Source: Paenibacillus pinihumi DSM 23905 = JCM 16419 (GTDB taxonomy: Bacteria; Bacillota; Bacilli; Paenibacillales; Paenibacillaceae). Taken from it: DNA of 64,000 nt. A model generated the notes under the pieces. That model was not told the DNA's origin. It saw only the letters and a list, made by a program, of their open reading frames with translations, and did not search any database. Both the position numbers and the translations under genes were made by a program. Below, in pieces: positions 16,926 through 25,734 of this stretch. Location of the stretch: assembly GCF_000422505.1 (NCBI RefSeq), contig NZ_KE383865.1, positions 158,726 through 222,725 on the forward strand. Direction: 5' to 3'. Numbering within the stretch: the first letter of the stretch is position 1; every line of letters begins with the position of its first letter.

Positions 16926-18020
16926 TTGAATATCGCAACCATACTGGGGACCCGTCCTGAGATTATAAGGCTCAGTCTGATTATACCGAAATTGGACAGG
17001 ATGGCCCAAAAGCATATTCTCGTCCATACAGGACAAAATTTTACCGCTTCACTGAGCGATATTTTTTTCGAGGAACTGGGAATCCGAAATCCCGATTACT
17101 TGATTGACAGCCATCAGTCTACACTAGGCGGGCAATTGTCGGTCATGTTCGGAGAGATTGAGAGAATTCTTCGCTTTGAGAAGATTGATCTGGTCCTGTT
17201 GCTTGGCGATACGAACAGCGCTCTCAGTGCAATTTTGGCAGAAAGAATGGGCATTCCGGTCGTTCATATGGAGGCGGGCAACCGCTGCTTTGACCTGACT
17301 GTACCGGAGGAGAAGAACCGCAAAGTCATAGACGCCATCTCAACAATTAATATGCCGTATACCGAGTACAGTAAAGCCAATTTGCTCCGCGAGGGCTTTC
17401 CGAGCAACCGGATTGTCGTTACAGGCAATCCGATTTACGAGGTGCTGGAGCACTTCAAGGAGCGCATAGACAGCAGCGATGTGCTGGAACGGCTTGAATT
17501 ACAGGAGGGCAAATATCTGCTTATGACTGCTCACCGGGCCGAAAATGTGGATCATCCGCAGCATTTGTCAGGCATCATTGAGGGAATTAATAGGGCAGCG
17601 GAAGAACTGGAATTGCCGGTAATTTGCAGCATTCATCCCCGTACCCGCTCCAAGCTTGATCATGGCTCGTCAAGCTTGAAGCTGCATCCTCTTATCCAGC
17701 TCCACGAGCCGTTCGGATTTTTTGACTTCGTCAAGCTGGAAAAGCATGCCCGGTGTGCCATAACAGACAGCGGTACAGTCCAAGAGGAATGCTGTATATT
17801 TCAGGTGCCTACAGTTACGATTCGCAATACGACAGAACGGCCGGAGACGGTTGATTGCGGCAGCAATGTCGTATCAGGCCTTCTTCCCGGACGTATTGTC
17901 CACGCTGTCAAAGCCATGACCTCTCTTCCCGCCGATTGGAATCCCCCGAGTGGTTATTTAGCACAGGATGTTTCAAATAAGGTGGTCAAATTCTTGCTTG
18001 GAGGGAAATGGAATGTTTGA
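16926..18020 (+). CDS. UDP-N-acetylglucosamine 2-epimerase family (WecB/CapG/WbvD-like)
   Basis: 364 aa, TTG start 8 nt after GAGGAGGAG. Family marks: LGTRPEIIRLS at the start, HTGQNF, LLLGDTNSALSA, HMEAGNRCFD, MTAHRAENVD near 200, and the ITDSGTVQEECCIFQVPTV segment near 283. The RNTTERPET ending and AGNRCFD (where the classic 2-epimerase has AGLRT) point to the CapG/FnlC/WbvD side of the family, which acts on UDP-linked L-sugars at C-2. It is followed directly by a CapE-like dehydratase and an RmlD-like reductase, supporting a UDP-N-acetyl-L-aminosugar pathway. Confidence 0.8.
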   Translation: MNIATILGTRPEIIRLSLIIPKLDRMAQKHILVHTGQNFTASLSDIFFEELGIRNPDYLIDSHQSTLGGQLSVMFGEIERILRFEKIDLVLLLGDTNSALSAILAERMGIPVVHMEAGNRCFDLTVPEEKNRKVIDAISTINMPYTEYSKANLLREGFPSNRIVVTGNPIYEVLEHFKERIDSSDVLERLELQEGKYLLMTAHRAENVDHPQHLSGIIEGINRAAEELELPVICSIHPRTRSKLDHGSSSLKLHPLIQLHEPFGFFDFVKLEKHARCAITDSGTVQEECCIFQVPTVTIRNTTERPETVDCGSNVVSGLLPGRIVHAVKAMTSLPADWNPPSGYLAQDVSNKVVKFLLGGKWNV

Positions 18021-18996
18021 GAATCAAACCATTTTGGTTACGGGTGGTACGGGTTCCTGGGGGTATGAGCTGGTTCGCCAGCTGCTCCCGCAAAATCCGA
18101 AGGAAATCATCATTTTCTCCCGCAATGAATCCAGTCAGGTTACAATGAGCCGGACTTTTGAAGATAGCAGGCTCAGCTTCTGCATTGGCGATATCAGGGA
18201 CAAGGAAGCTATCGTCAAGGCATGCGAGTCTGTAGATTATGTATTCCATCTGGCAGCACTGAAGCATGTACCGGTCTGTGAGGAACAGCCCTATGAAGCT
18301 TTAAAAACAAACGTCATCGGTACGCAGCATGTCATCGAAGCCGCTATTGCAAATCAGGTGAAGCGCGTAATCTATATATCAACGGATAAAGCTGCAAACC
18401 CATCCAATTTCTATGGTATGACAAAGGCTATTGGGGAGAAACTGATTGTCTACGCTAATCTGCTGCGTACAGAAACGAAATTCGTCTGTGTGCGGGGCGG
18501 AAATGTGCTAGGAACAAACGGAAGTGTCGTGCACTTATTCATGAGTCAGATCAAGCATAAAAACCAGGTCCGCATAACAGACAAGCGGATGACCCGCTTT
18601 TTCCTGACGCTGGAGGAAGCCATATCACTGCTGTTCAAGGCTTCGGAAGCAAGTTTGGGCGGTGAAATTTATGTCATGACCATGCCAACTTGCCGGATCA
18701 CCGAGCTCGCCGAGGTGCTGATGGAGGATATGGGCAAGCAGGTGGAAATGGTGGAGACCGGTGTGCGGCCCGGTGAGAAGCTGCATGAAATATTGCTCAC
18801 CGATTTTGAAAGCAAGAGCACAGTCGTTTACGATGAGCAGTATCTCGTCATCCTGCCTGCATTGGAAATTCCGGGCCTCAAAGAGCATTACCAGCATTGC
18901 CTACCGGTGGACTTCGAGAGCTTCTGCTCTAGCGAAGGACTGATGAATAAAGCGGATATCCGGAAAATGCTCGTCCATGGAGGCTTTCTGTCATGA
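18013..18996 (+). CDS. UDP-GlcNAc 4,6-dehydratase/5-epimerase, CapE/FnlA/WbvB-like
   Basis: 327 aa from ATG 18013 (GGAGGG 7 nt upstream), overlapping the epimerase gene by 8 nt. Polysaccharide-biosynthesis CapD-type SDR: VTGGTGSWGYELVRQLL Rossmann motif, HLAALKHVPVCE, YISTDKAANPSNFYGMTKAIGEK with the MTK in place of YxxxK, typical of this family, VRGGNVLGTNGSVVHLF, and the RPGEKLHE motif near 255. Such enzymes remove water from UDP-GlcNAc and invert C-5, opening the route to L-fucosamine-, L-rhamnosamine- or L-quinovosamine-type sugars. Confidence 0.85.
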   Translation: MFENQTILVTGGTGSWGYELVRQLLPQNPKEIIIFSRNESSQVTMSRTFEDSRLSFCIGDIRDKEAIVKACESVDYVFHLAALKHVPVCEEQPYEALKTNVIGTQHVIEAAIANQVKRVIYISTDKAANPSNFYGMTKAIGEKLIVYANLLRTETKFVCVRGGNVLGTNGSVVHLFMSQIKHKNQVRITDKRMTRFFLTLEEAISLLFKASEASLGGEIYVMTMPTCRITELAEVLMEDMGKQVEMVETGVRPGEKLHEILLTDFESKSTVVYDEQYLVILPALEIPGLKEHYQHCLPVDFESFCSSEGLMNKADIRKMLVHGGFLS

Positions 18997-19853
18997 AGCT
19001 GCTTATCATCGGGGGCGGCGGGATGGCCGGGCATCTAATGGTCAGATACTTCAGATCCCGGCCCTCCTTCCAGGTTGTATACACGACAAGACAGTCTAGC
19101 GCTTCTCAGGCAGGCAGCTGTGAGCCGTTTGCTGAGGGGAGAAGATTTCTTGATGCCTCGCATTATGAGGCAGTGGAAGCGCTGGTGCTGGATGAACAGC
19201 CGGATGTTATCGTAAACGCTGTAGGCATATTGAACCAGGAGGCGGAGAATCATCCGTTAATGGCATTTCGCATTAACGGATTCCTGCCCCATTGGCTCGC
19301 GTATCTGGCGAACCGTTGTCAGGCGAGGCTTATCCATATTAGCTCAGATTGTGTGTTTTCAGGAAAAAAGGGGAGCTATACTGAGAGTGATGTCCCCGAC
19401 GGCACCACGATTTATGCCCAGACAAAGGCGCTTGGGGAGCTGCGCTGCGGACCCCATTTAACCATCCGCACCTCGATTATTGGTCCGGAAGTCCGCAGTC
19501 ACGGAATTGGCCTGCTGCAATGGTTCCTCTCTCAGGAGGGAGAAATCAAGGGCTATGAACGTGTGCTCTGGAACGGGGTAACGACGCTAGAGTTGGCCAA
19601 GTCGGTCGAGTACGCAATTGAAAATCCGCAGCTTGAAGGGCTAGTCCAGCTCACAGCCCCCGAGACGGTTAGCAAGCATGAACTGCTGCTGCTTTTGCAA
19701 AAGCATTTTAACCATAATGGCGCAATGATTATTCCAGACTCGAAAATTGTAATTGATCGCAGCCTTCGCCCGATACGCAAGGATTGGCAGTTTGATACTG
19801 CCAGTTATGATATCATGCTGAGCGAACTCGCTCAATGGATGAGAGGCGTATGA
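18993..19853 (+). CDS. RmlD-like sugar-nucleotide reductase (WbvR-like)
   Basis: 286 aa, ATGA overlap with the dehydratase gene. SDR of the RmlD type: LIIGGGGMAGHLMVRYF, VNAVGILNQEAENHP, HISSDCVFSGKKGSYTE, and YAQTKALGE with the catalytic Tyr-x3-Lys near 150-154. True RmlD reduces dTDP-4-keto-rhamnose; here the position between a CapE-like dehydratase and a WecB-like epimerase suggests the UDP-linked 4-keto-L-sugar as substrate, as described for WbvR in UDP-L-quinovosamine synthesis. It is shorter than CapF/FnlB and lacks the cupin half of that family. Confidence 0.75.
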   Translation: MKLLIIGGGGMAGHLMVRYFRSRPSFQVVYTTRQSSASQAGSCEPFAEGRRFLDASHYEAVEALVLDEQPDVIVNAVGILNQEAENHPLMAFRINGFLPHWLAYLANRCQARLIHISSDCVFSGKKGSYTESDVPDGTTIYAQTKALGELRCGPHLTIRTSIIGPEVRSHGIGLLQWFLSQEGEIKGYERVLWNGVTTLELAKSVEYAIENPQLEGLVQLTAPETVSKHELLLLLQKHFNHNGAMIIPDSKIVIDRSLRPIRKDWQFDTASYDIMLSELAQWMRGV

Positions 19854-20869
19854 GCGTTAAGGGGCAGCGTATACTTGTCACTGGAGCCGGCGGGTTTTGC
19901 GGAGAGCATGCCTGCCGGTACTTTGCAACAAGGGGCATGAAAGTTACCGCAGCAGTCCGATCGATCCCATCCAGTGGCGGCAGCGATGCGGCTACAGGGA
20001 TCGGATGGCCTGGGGCTGTAGATGTCCGTATCTGCGAATTGACTGACAGGGAGCAGGTGAGCAGACTGATTGACGAGGTGCAGCCTGACTATGTGCTCCA
20101 CCTGGCGGGCCTTAACGCGGTAGTACCGTCATGGCAGGACCCGGTTTCATACATGGAGACGAATATGCTGGCGACAGCTTATTTGTTGGATGCTGTCCGC
20201 CGCCTGAACAAAAACGTCAAGCTGTTGATAGCCGGATCTATGCTGCGTTTTAAGCTTCCCCAGGATGGTGAACTGCCCCAGCCGGTCCATCCGTACGGCA
20301 TGAGCAAGACATTGCAAGTATTGATTGCCCAGTGTTGGGCACAGTTATACAGCATGGAGGTGCTGATTGCCCAGCCATCCAACCTCATTGGGCCGGGGCG
20401 TTCAACCGGGCTATGCAGCTTGCTTGCAGGCTATACGGTAAAGACGGAAGAGGCTTACGGATTTCCTCTGCAAGGGCAGCCGCCCCAAAGTGAAAACCAG
20501 AAAGCGGAATCAGGCTTTCAGCTTTCTTCCCGAACCGAGAAGCGGGATTTTCTGGATGTCCGTGATGCAATGGCAGCATACGAAACCATATTTATAAAGG
20601 GCCAGCCCGGCTTCATTTATCCGGTCGTATCCGGCAAAATGATAACGCTTGGCAAAGTAGCCGATACATTTGAAGAACTGGCACTATGTCCCCTTGGTAT
20701 TCGGAACGGCAAGTCCAATGCGCCATCCCCTGCGGAAGAGAATGGAAAACCAATGCGGGAACTGGGCTGGCAGCCGCAAATTCCTTTCCGCGACTCCATA
20801 AGGGACCTGTTGCTGCATGTTCGTCTGGCAAGGATGAAGGCTCGCCGGGAAGGGGCCCGACTTAAATGA
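19850..20869 (+). CDS. NAD-dependent epimerase/dehydratase (GDP-mannose dehydratase-like SDR)
   Basis: 339 aa from ATG 19850, which overlaps the upstream stop as ATGA; an in-frame ATG at 19835 has no ribosome site. Rossmann motif VTGAGGFCGEHACRYF, HLAGLNAVVPSWQDP, YGMSKTLQVLIA supplying Tyr-x3-Lys, QPSNLIGPGRSTGLCSLLA and RDFLDVRDA, the last two typical of GDP-4-keto-6-deoxymannose reductase and related enzymes. The substrate cannot be named. It overlaps the following GT2 by 4 nt, so it probably feeds the same polymer. Confidence 0.75.
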   Translation: MSVKGQRILVTGAGGFCGEHACRYFATRGMKVTAAVRSIPSSGGSDAATGIGWPGAVDVRICELTDREQVSRLIDEVQPDYVLHLAGLNAVVPSWQDPVSYMETNMLATAYLLDAVRRLNKNVKLLIAGSMLRFKLPQDGELPQPVHPYGMSKTLQVLIAQCWAQLYSMEVLIAQPSNLIGPGRSTGLCSLLAGYTVKTEEAYGFPLQGQPPQSENQKAESGFQLSSRTEKRDFLDVRDAMAAYETIFIKGQPGFIYPVVSGKMITLGKVADTFEELALCPLGIRNGKSNAPSPAEENGKPMRELGWQPQIPFRDSIRDLLLHVRLARMKARREGARLK

Positions 20870-21588
20870 CTGTGAAAGTAACGATAGTCATCCCGTTCTA
20901 TAATGATCCATATATCGTCCATGCCTTAGAAAGCGCCTTGTCCCAAACCTATGGCAATATTGAAATCATTGTTGTGGATGACGGCTCCAGCAAGTACCAG
21001 GAGCTGTTATGGCCGTATATGAACAAAATCCGCTACATTCTGAAGGAACACGGGGGAACAGGCAGCGCACTCAACCAGGGTTTTCGTGAAGCGGAGGGCG
21101 AATATATTGCCTGGCTTAGCTCAGACGACTTCTTTTACCGGCATAAGGTGGAGCTTCAGCTCAAAGCCATGTTTACATCCGGAGCGTGGATCAGCCACAC
21201 TGCGTTTAATTACATTGACAAATTCGGACGTGTCACCGACTATCTGGTCTCCCACGCACAAAGCGATACTGATCTGTACCAGGTTTTTTTAAGGGGCAAC
21301 CCGGTAAACGGCTGTACGGTCATGATGCGAAAAGCGCTGTACAACAAGGTCGGTCCTTTTGACGAAACGCTTATCTTCACACAGGATTTGGATTTTTGGT
21401 ATCGCGTGCTGCTGCTGGGAATTCCATTTCTATCTTTGAAACAACCGCTTACCGCTTACCGCAGGCATGAGAAAATGGGGACGCTTCTCCATCAGGATGA
21501 TGTCATGAAGGAAGCATTATATCTCTATAGCAAGTATGAGCAGCAAATGACGGCCTTAATTTACCGCAACGGGATTGGCACAGAATGA
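20866..21588 (+). CDS. Family 2 glycosyltransferase
   Basis: 240 aa compact GT2: VTIVIPFYNDPYIVHALESA at the start, IIVVDDGSSKYQE near 35, GGTGSALNQGFREA, WLSSDDFFYRHK near 80-91 with the acidic motif, NPVNGCTVMMRK and a YRRHEKMGT end. No tag or membrane segment. It ends the 12.9-21.6 kb operon. The gene facing it across a shared terminator encodes a close paralogue in inverted orientation. Confidence 0.85.
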   Translation: MTVKVTIVIPFYNDPYIVHALESALSQTYGNIEIIVVDDGSSKYQELLWPYMNKIRYILKEHGGTGSALNQGFREAEGEYIAWLSSDDFFYRHKVELQLKAMFTSGAWISHTAFNYIDKFGRVTDYLVSHAQSDTDLYQVFLRGNPVNGCTVMMRKALYNKVGPFDETLIFTQDLDFWYRVLLLGIPFLSLKQPLTAYRRHEKMGTLLHQDDVMKEALYLYSKYEQQMTALIYRNGIGTE

Positions 21589-21599
21589 GCATCAATAAA

Positions 21600-21643
21600 C
21601 GAAGGGGTATCTCGTCCGCTAAGGATGACGGGATACCCCTTCG
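21600..21643. terminator. Bidirectional terminator between convergent GT2 genes
   Basis: CGAAGGGGTATC and GATACCCCTTCG form a long perfect stem around an 18-nt loop, lying 11 nt after the plus-strand GT2 stop and about 40 nt from the minus-strand GT2 stop. T runs on either side are weak. Confidence 0.65.
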
Positions 21644-21686
21644 TTGTGAGCAAATGCAATAAAAGCTATCGCTATGAATAGAATTC

Positions 21687-22403
21687 TCAGCCGGGAAGTG
21701 ATGCGGTCAATGAATCCAGCATCGCCCCGTACTGCTGGCCAATGAGCGCCAGCTCCTGCTGGATCTGCGGCAAAAAGCGCACTGTTCCCATGCCGGAGTG
21801 GCGGCGGTAGACAGTCAGGGGCTGATTAATATAATGAAAGTCGACCCGTGAAAGCAGGACACGTATCCATAATTCGTAGTCATGCGTATATTTCAGGCCT
21901 TCGTTGAACCAGCCAAGCGCAGGAAGAAGCTCGCGTCTCATCATTACAGTACAGCCGTTCACCGGACATACCCGGCGGAAGGACTCGATAAAGGAACGGG
22001 CGGTAGGAAATTTCATGCCTTCGCCGATCACCGTAATTTGCCCATGCTCATTCATGACATCAAAATCGGTATGGCTGATTTGAGCGCCAATCTGCTCCAT
22101 GAATGATGCCTGAAAAGAAACTTTATGCGGGGCAAAGCGATCATCCGAGCTTAGCCATGTGACATATTTGCCGCTTGCTACACGGAAGCCATAATTCAGC
22201 GCACTAGCTGTCCCGCCGTTAGCCTTGCCAATATAGTGGATGCTCGAATGGTAAGGGGCGAGTCTTTCCTGATGCATCGTAGAGCCGTCATCCACGACGA
22301 TGACCTCAATATTGGGATAGGTCTGATGCAATGCACTGCTTACGGATTGTTCGATATAAGGGCAGTTATAGAAAGGGATTACGATCGATACTAAAGGTAA
22401 AAT
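21687..22403 (-). CDS. Family 2 glycosyltransferase with apparent ATT/ATC start
   Basis: 238 aa if begun at ATT 22403. The first ATG/GTG/TTG in frame is TTG 22331, which would delete the family's essential SIVIPFYNCPYIEQSV strand. The frame stays open upstream to a GGAGGTGA site (minus strand, 22417-22410); between site and PLVSIVIPFYN lie only ATA, ATC and ATT. Beginning at ATT reproduces the N-terminal length of the paralogue at 20866. Motifs: VVDDGSTMHQE, GGTASALNYGF, WLSSDDRFAPHK, CPVNGCTVMMRR, YRRHSGMGT. Either a rare start codon or a start-codon mutation; the rest of the gene is intact. Confidence 0.75.
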   Translation of the reverse strand: MLPLVSIVIPFYNCPYIEQSVSSALHQTYPNIEVIVVDDGSTMHQERLAPYHSSIHYIGKANGGTASALNYGFRVASGKYVTWLSSDDRFAPHKVSFQASFMEQIGAQISHTDFDVMNEHGQITVIGEGMKFPTARSFIESFRRVCPVNGCTVMMRRELLPALGWFNEGLKYTHDYELWIRVLLSRVDFHYINQPLTVYRRHSGMGTVRFLPQIQQELALIGQQYGAMLDSLTASLPG

Positions 22404-22534
22404 GATTATTCACCTCCATCCCGCTTGTCATTACAAATCAATATATGGCAGGATGGCCCGGGAGGGCACGGACAAGTGCGGTCATACCCGGATTTCTTTT
22501 TTTGAAGCAACACGAATTGTTTGCTTGGTATCTT

Positions 22535-23620
22535 CTATAGAGGGAAACCCATTGCCCGTAGAACATTGAAAACATCTTCCACATAACGATGGGGCGAAAA
22601 ATGCTGCCGGATATGCTCCTGGCCTTGGGTTCTGATGGAACCGCGCAGCGTAGAGGAGGAAATCAGCTCCAGCGCTTCTGCTGCTGCAAGAGAAGGAATA
22701 TGCTCCATAATCAACTTGCCCGTGCGGTTATGTTCAATAAAGAACTGCACCCCATCGGAAGCAGTAGCAAGAACCGGACATTGGCAGCTCATCGCTTCTG
22801 CAACTGCATAGCCAAAGCCTTCAATATGAGAGGTGGAGAACATCAAGCCTCCTGATCGGCCAACTTCATAAAAGTAACGGGGCATCTCATGATGTGGAAC
22901 ATTGGAGCGAATTGTGAGGCGCTCAGAAAGCTGATACTGTGCGACTAGCGCTTCAAAATAAGCGCGCTCAGCCGGATCGTACAGATTGGCATCTTGAAAC
23001 ATCCACAGCTGCAAATCCGGAACGCTTTTTATGAGTTCCACAGCCGTTTCAATGTAAAGCAGCCAGTTTTTGTTCTTTTCCAGCCTGCCTACCCAGGCAA
23101 GAACAGGTCCTTTCGCATCGGGGAGACTCGTTTCAGACGGCACAGGCGGACAATTCTCGGTATCAACTGCATTCTGAATATAGAACTGTGGGAAACCGGC
23201 TAAAAATTCATGATAAAGCTGCATCAGATGGGGAGTAGGGGTGCATATGGCTGCATCGGCGTAGCTTTGGATATAAGGAGCAGCCACACCCATCAATTCT
23301 CTGGCCTGGCTTAGCATTCCAAGTCCTTGGGCTTCATAAATAATGCGCCCCGTATGACCCATATTCCTCAGACGGGGCAGCATTAGGTAATCGCTTGTAC
23401 ATATAATGGCGTCGTATTGGTACATTTGGATAACTGGTGCAATCTCATGGTCCAAATCCGAAATAAATAAGGGGATATCTTTAATATTTTGCTTCCCTGC
23501 GCCATCCCGCAAATAAAGCAGATGGGTCTCAATACCAGCCTTCATCAATGCTCTGCAGCGGGTACGGTTCAAGGTCTCAACGCCTCCGCTGGGGATGTAA
23601 TACGTAAACAGTATGCGCAA
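22535..23620 (-). CDS. GT4-type glycosyltransferase
   Basis: 361 aa, TTG start with a GGCGGGG site 6 nt upstream. GT-B fold: N-lobe opens RILFTYYIPSGGVETLNRTR with the glycine motif that binds the acceptor side, C-lobe has LAWVGRLEKNKNWLLYIE near 170 and SHIEGFGYAVAEAMSCQCPVL near 270-290, the family-4 donor site with E-x7-E. No tag or repeat is present, unlike the plus-strand members. It lies about 130 nt upstream of the minus-strand GT2 and likely shares its transcript. Confidence 0.85.
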   Translation of the reverse strand: MRILFTYYIPSGGVETLNRTRCRALMKAGIETHLLYLRDGAGKQNIKDIPLFISDLDHEIAPVIQMYQYDAIICTSDYLMLPRLRNMGHTGRIIYEAQGLGMLSQARELMGVAAPYIQSYADAAICTPTPHLMQLYHEFLAGFPQFYIQNAVDTENCPPVPSETSLPDAKGPVLAWVGRLEKNKNWLLYIETAVELIKSVPDLQLWMFQDANLYDPAERAYFEALVAQYQLSERLTIRSNVPHHEMPRYFYEVGRSGGLMFSTSHIEGFGYAVAEAMSCQCPVLATASDGVQFFIEHNRTGKLIMEHIPSLAAAEALELISSSTLRGSIRTQGQEHIRQHFSPHRYVEDVFNVLRAMGFPL

Positions 23621-23753
23621 GCGAAACCCCGCCTTCCGTTGGTGTCCAACATGGTGGATAAGTTCAAACTTCTCCTTATTTATAACCTATGTCGGGCCAA
23701 GCAATGAGGCGTGGGATTATGCACCGGGGAGCCTGCCCGATCACAGTATAATA

Positions 23754-24752
23754 TCAGGAAGCCAGCGTCCATTTTAGCAGGAGTGCTGCTTGGGTCAAGC
23801 CGCCGCCGAAGCCATAGAGCAGCAGGAGCTGATCTTGTTGTACCTTGCCAGTCTTGATTCCAAGATCAAGTGCCAGCGGGATTGTTGCCGCTGAAGTATT
23901 TCCGTAGTAAACCATACTGTATAATGTCTGATCCATCGAAATGCCGGTACGTTCACAAATGGCTTCAATAATACGCAGATTCGCGCTGTGCGGAATAAAC
24001 CAATTGATATCCTGAGTAGTAAGGTTTTGCTGCTCAAGCAGTTTCTCTACGCCTGCGGTTACACGAGTGACTGCCCATTTATATACCTCCCGGCCATTCT
24101 GCACCAGCTTGCCTTTACGGTCAACCGGGATGCCTCCTATATGATTTGAGAGATGGGAGCTGTAGACGTTATGTCCGAGTTTGCCTTCTGTGTGTGAATA
24201 GGAAGCGAGGAATGAATCAGACTGGTCGGCTTCAACAAGTACAGCTCCAGCACCGTCTCCGAACAAAATGCATGTTGTCCGGTCTGTGTAGTCTGTAACC
24301 TTGGTCAGCGTCTCGGCTCCGATCACAAGAATCTTGCGGCAGATGCCGGAAGCCAGCAAACCTGACGCCATCTGCAATGCGGCGACGAAGCCTGCACAGG
24401 CCGCCTGAAGATCAACCGCGCCGCTTGAAGCAATATTGAACTCAGCCTGAACGCGAGAGGCTACAGCCGGGGTTATTGTATCCGGTGTAGTAGTGGCGAC
24501 AATTATATAATCAACATCCTCTATGGTAACCGGGTAACGGGTAAGCATGTCGCGTACAGCACCAAAGCACAGATCACTTGTAAATTCATGCTCCGCAGCC
24601 GCTCTGCGCTCTACGATACCCGTTCGTTGAACAATCCATTCATGATTTGTATCGACCATAGCCTCCAGATCACTGTTGCTGATCACGCGCTCGGGTACAT
24701 AGCTCCCTATGGCGGTTATTGCTGCGCGGGCCGAGTAAAATGATTGAGTCAT
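23754..24752 (-). CDS. fabH: Beta-ketoacyl-ACP synthase III
   Basis: 332 aa. Catalytic triad visible: Cys118 in LQAACAGF, His254 in FIPHSANLRI and Asn284 in YYGNTSAAT; N-terminal ITAIGSYVPERVISN and GDGAGAVL are also typical. It condenses a starter acyl-CoA with malonyl-ACP to begin fatty acid synthesis, and in Gram-positives with branched starters. It stands alone here, without fabF or other fab genes, and is preceded by a FapR-like operator. Ends in LLKWTLAS. Confidence 0.95.
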   Translation of the reverse strand: MTQSFYSARAAITAIGSYVPERVISNSDLEAMVDTNHEWIVQRTGIVERRAAAEHEFTSDLCFGAVRDMLTRYPVTIEDVDYIIVATTTPDTITPAVASRVQAEFNIASSGAVDLQAACAGFVAALQMASGLLASGICRKILVIGAETLTKVTDYTDRTTCILFGDGAGAVLVEADQSDSFLASYSHTEGKLGHNVYSSHLSNHIGGIPVDRKGKLVQNGREVYKWAVTRVTAGVEKLLEQQNLTTQDINWFIPHSANLRIIEAICERTGISMDQTLYSMVYYGNTSAATIPLALDLGIKTGKVQQDQLLLLYGFGGGLTQAALLLKWTLAS

Positions 24753-24784
24753 TCGCCATTCCTCCTTGGTTCTAAAACCTGATA

Positions 24785-24801
24785 TTAGTACCAGGTGCTA
24801 A
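24785..24801 (-). promoter_or_regulatory. FapR operator
   Basis: TTAGTACCAGGTGCTAA is a 17-bp imperfect palindrome that matches the FapR box (TTAGTACCTGATACTAA in Bacillus). It lies about 33 nt upstream of fabH, where FapR would block transcription until malonyl-CoA releases it. Confidence 0.8.
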
Positions 24802-24896
24802 ATTTAAGTTAAATGTATACAACTTGCGAACAATTGTCAATAAAAATTCCGTTCATCTTACATCTTTTTTTACTGCTGGCTGCCAATCTTTTGGCC

Positions 24897-24926
24897 GTAT
24901 AAGGGATGGTATATTGTCACACGATA
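24897..24926 (+). promoter_or_regulatory. Possible sigma-G/F promoter of the YhcN-like gene
   Basis: GTATA at 24897-24901, an 18-nt spacer, then CACGATA at 24920-24926, against GHATR-N18-CATNNTA for forespore sigma-G. One mismatch in the -10 box. It fits the forespore expression known for YhcN/YlaJ lipoproteins. Confidence 0.4.
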
Positions 24927-24959
24927 TGAAGGACAATTGTCTGAATGGAGGAGCTAATG

Positions 24960-25583
24960 ATGATGAAACGTAGTTTCACTGCGCTGACAGCAAGTATTGC
25001 TCTTGCTGCCATGCTGACAGGCTGTGCAAGCAACCAGGGGGAAGTAGGCAATAAAAGCTATCAGCAAAACAGTGTGCTTCGGGATGCCAATGGCAACCGG
25101 ATCATGAATAAAAGATTTGCCAATGATCAAGGCAATGAAATGAACCGTGTCAATGGACGCCGCCTCAACAGCAACAATGTCTTAGGTGCTCATCAAAATT
25201 ATAAAATTGATATGAGCGAATCCGCGGCGAATCATGTGGTATCTCTCAAAGAAGTACATTCTGCTTATGTCATGCTTGGAGACAAAAATGCTTATGTAGC
25301 TGTAAATCTCCATGATTCCCGGATGCCCGGAACAATGAGAACCCACTCGGCAGGTACGGATGTTGCTTTAACGGATCACCTGAAGGAAAAGATTGCTGCT
25401 GAAGTAAAAAAAGTTAAACCGGACACCCGGCATGTCTACGTATCTACAAACCCGGATTTTGTCGGACGCATGACCAGCTATATGGAAGATGCGCGAGCAG
25501 GCCACCCGATTCAGGGGCTGATAGCTGAATTCAATGCGATGGTCGAGCGTGTATTTCCTGAAAGGGCAGCAGGTACACGATAA
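24960..25583 (+). CDS. YhcN/YlaJ-family sporulation lipoprotein
   Basis: About 207 aa. Three consecutive ATG codons (24957, 24960, 24963) follow GGAGG at 24947-24951; the middle one has the best spacing. A lipoprotein signal ends in MLTGCASN, lipidated Cys near residue 22. The C-terminal domain (HVVSLKEVHSAYVMLGDKNA, AYVAVNL, then HVYVSTNPDFVGRM) is the YhcN/YlaJ fold. Family members sit on the inner spore membrane and affect germination or outgrowth. A terminator follows at once. Confidence 0.8.
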   Translation: MMKRSFTALTASIALAAMLTGCASNQGEVGNKSYQQNSVLRDANGNRIMNKRFANDQGNEMNRVNGRRLNSNNVLGAHQNYKIDMSESAANHVVSLKEVHSAYVMLGDKNAYVAVNLHDSRMPGTMRTHSAGTDVALTDHLKEKIAAEVKKVKPDTRHVYVSTNPDFVGRMTSYMEDARAGHPIQGLIAEFNAMVERVFPERAAGTR

Positions 25584-25612
25584 TCACGCTAATACTCATT
25601 ATGAAATTTCTC

Positions 25613-25657
25613 AAAGGCTTCAGACAGGTTTTATCCTGTACTGGAGCCTTTTTATTT
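25613..25657 (+). terminator. Rho-independent terminator
   Basis: AAGGCTTCAG pairs with CTGGAGCCTT (one T-G), with an inner ACAGG/CCTGT stem, followed by TTTTTATTT. It ends the YhcN-like transcript, before gerE. Confidence 0.85.
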
Positions 25658-25734
25658 GCCTGTCCCAATCGCTTGCGGCTGAAAAGGCTGAAGCGGGTCA
25701 AACGCTTGCTGTGCCCAAATTTATCCCTTACCGC

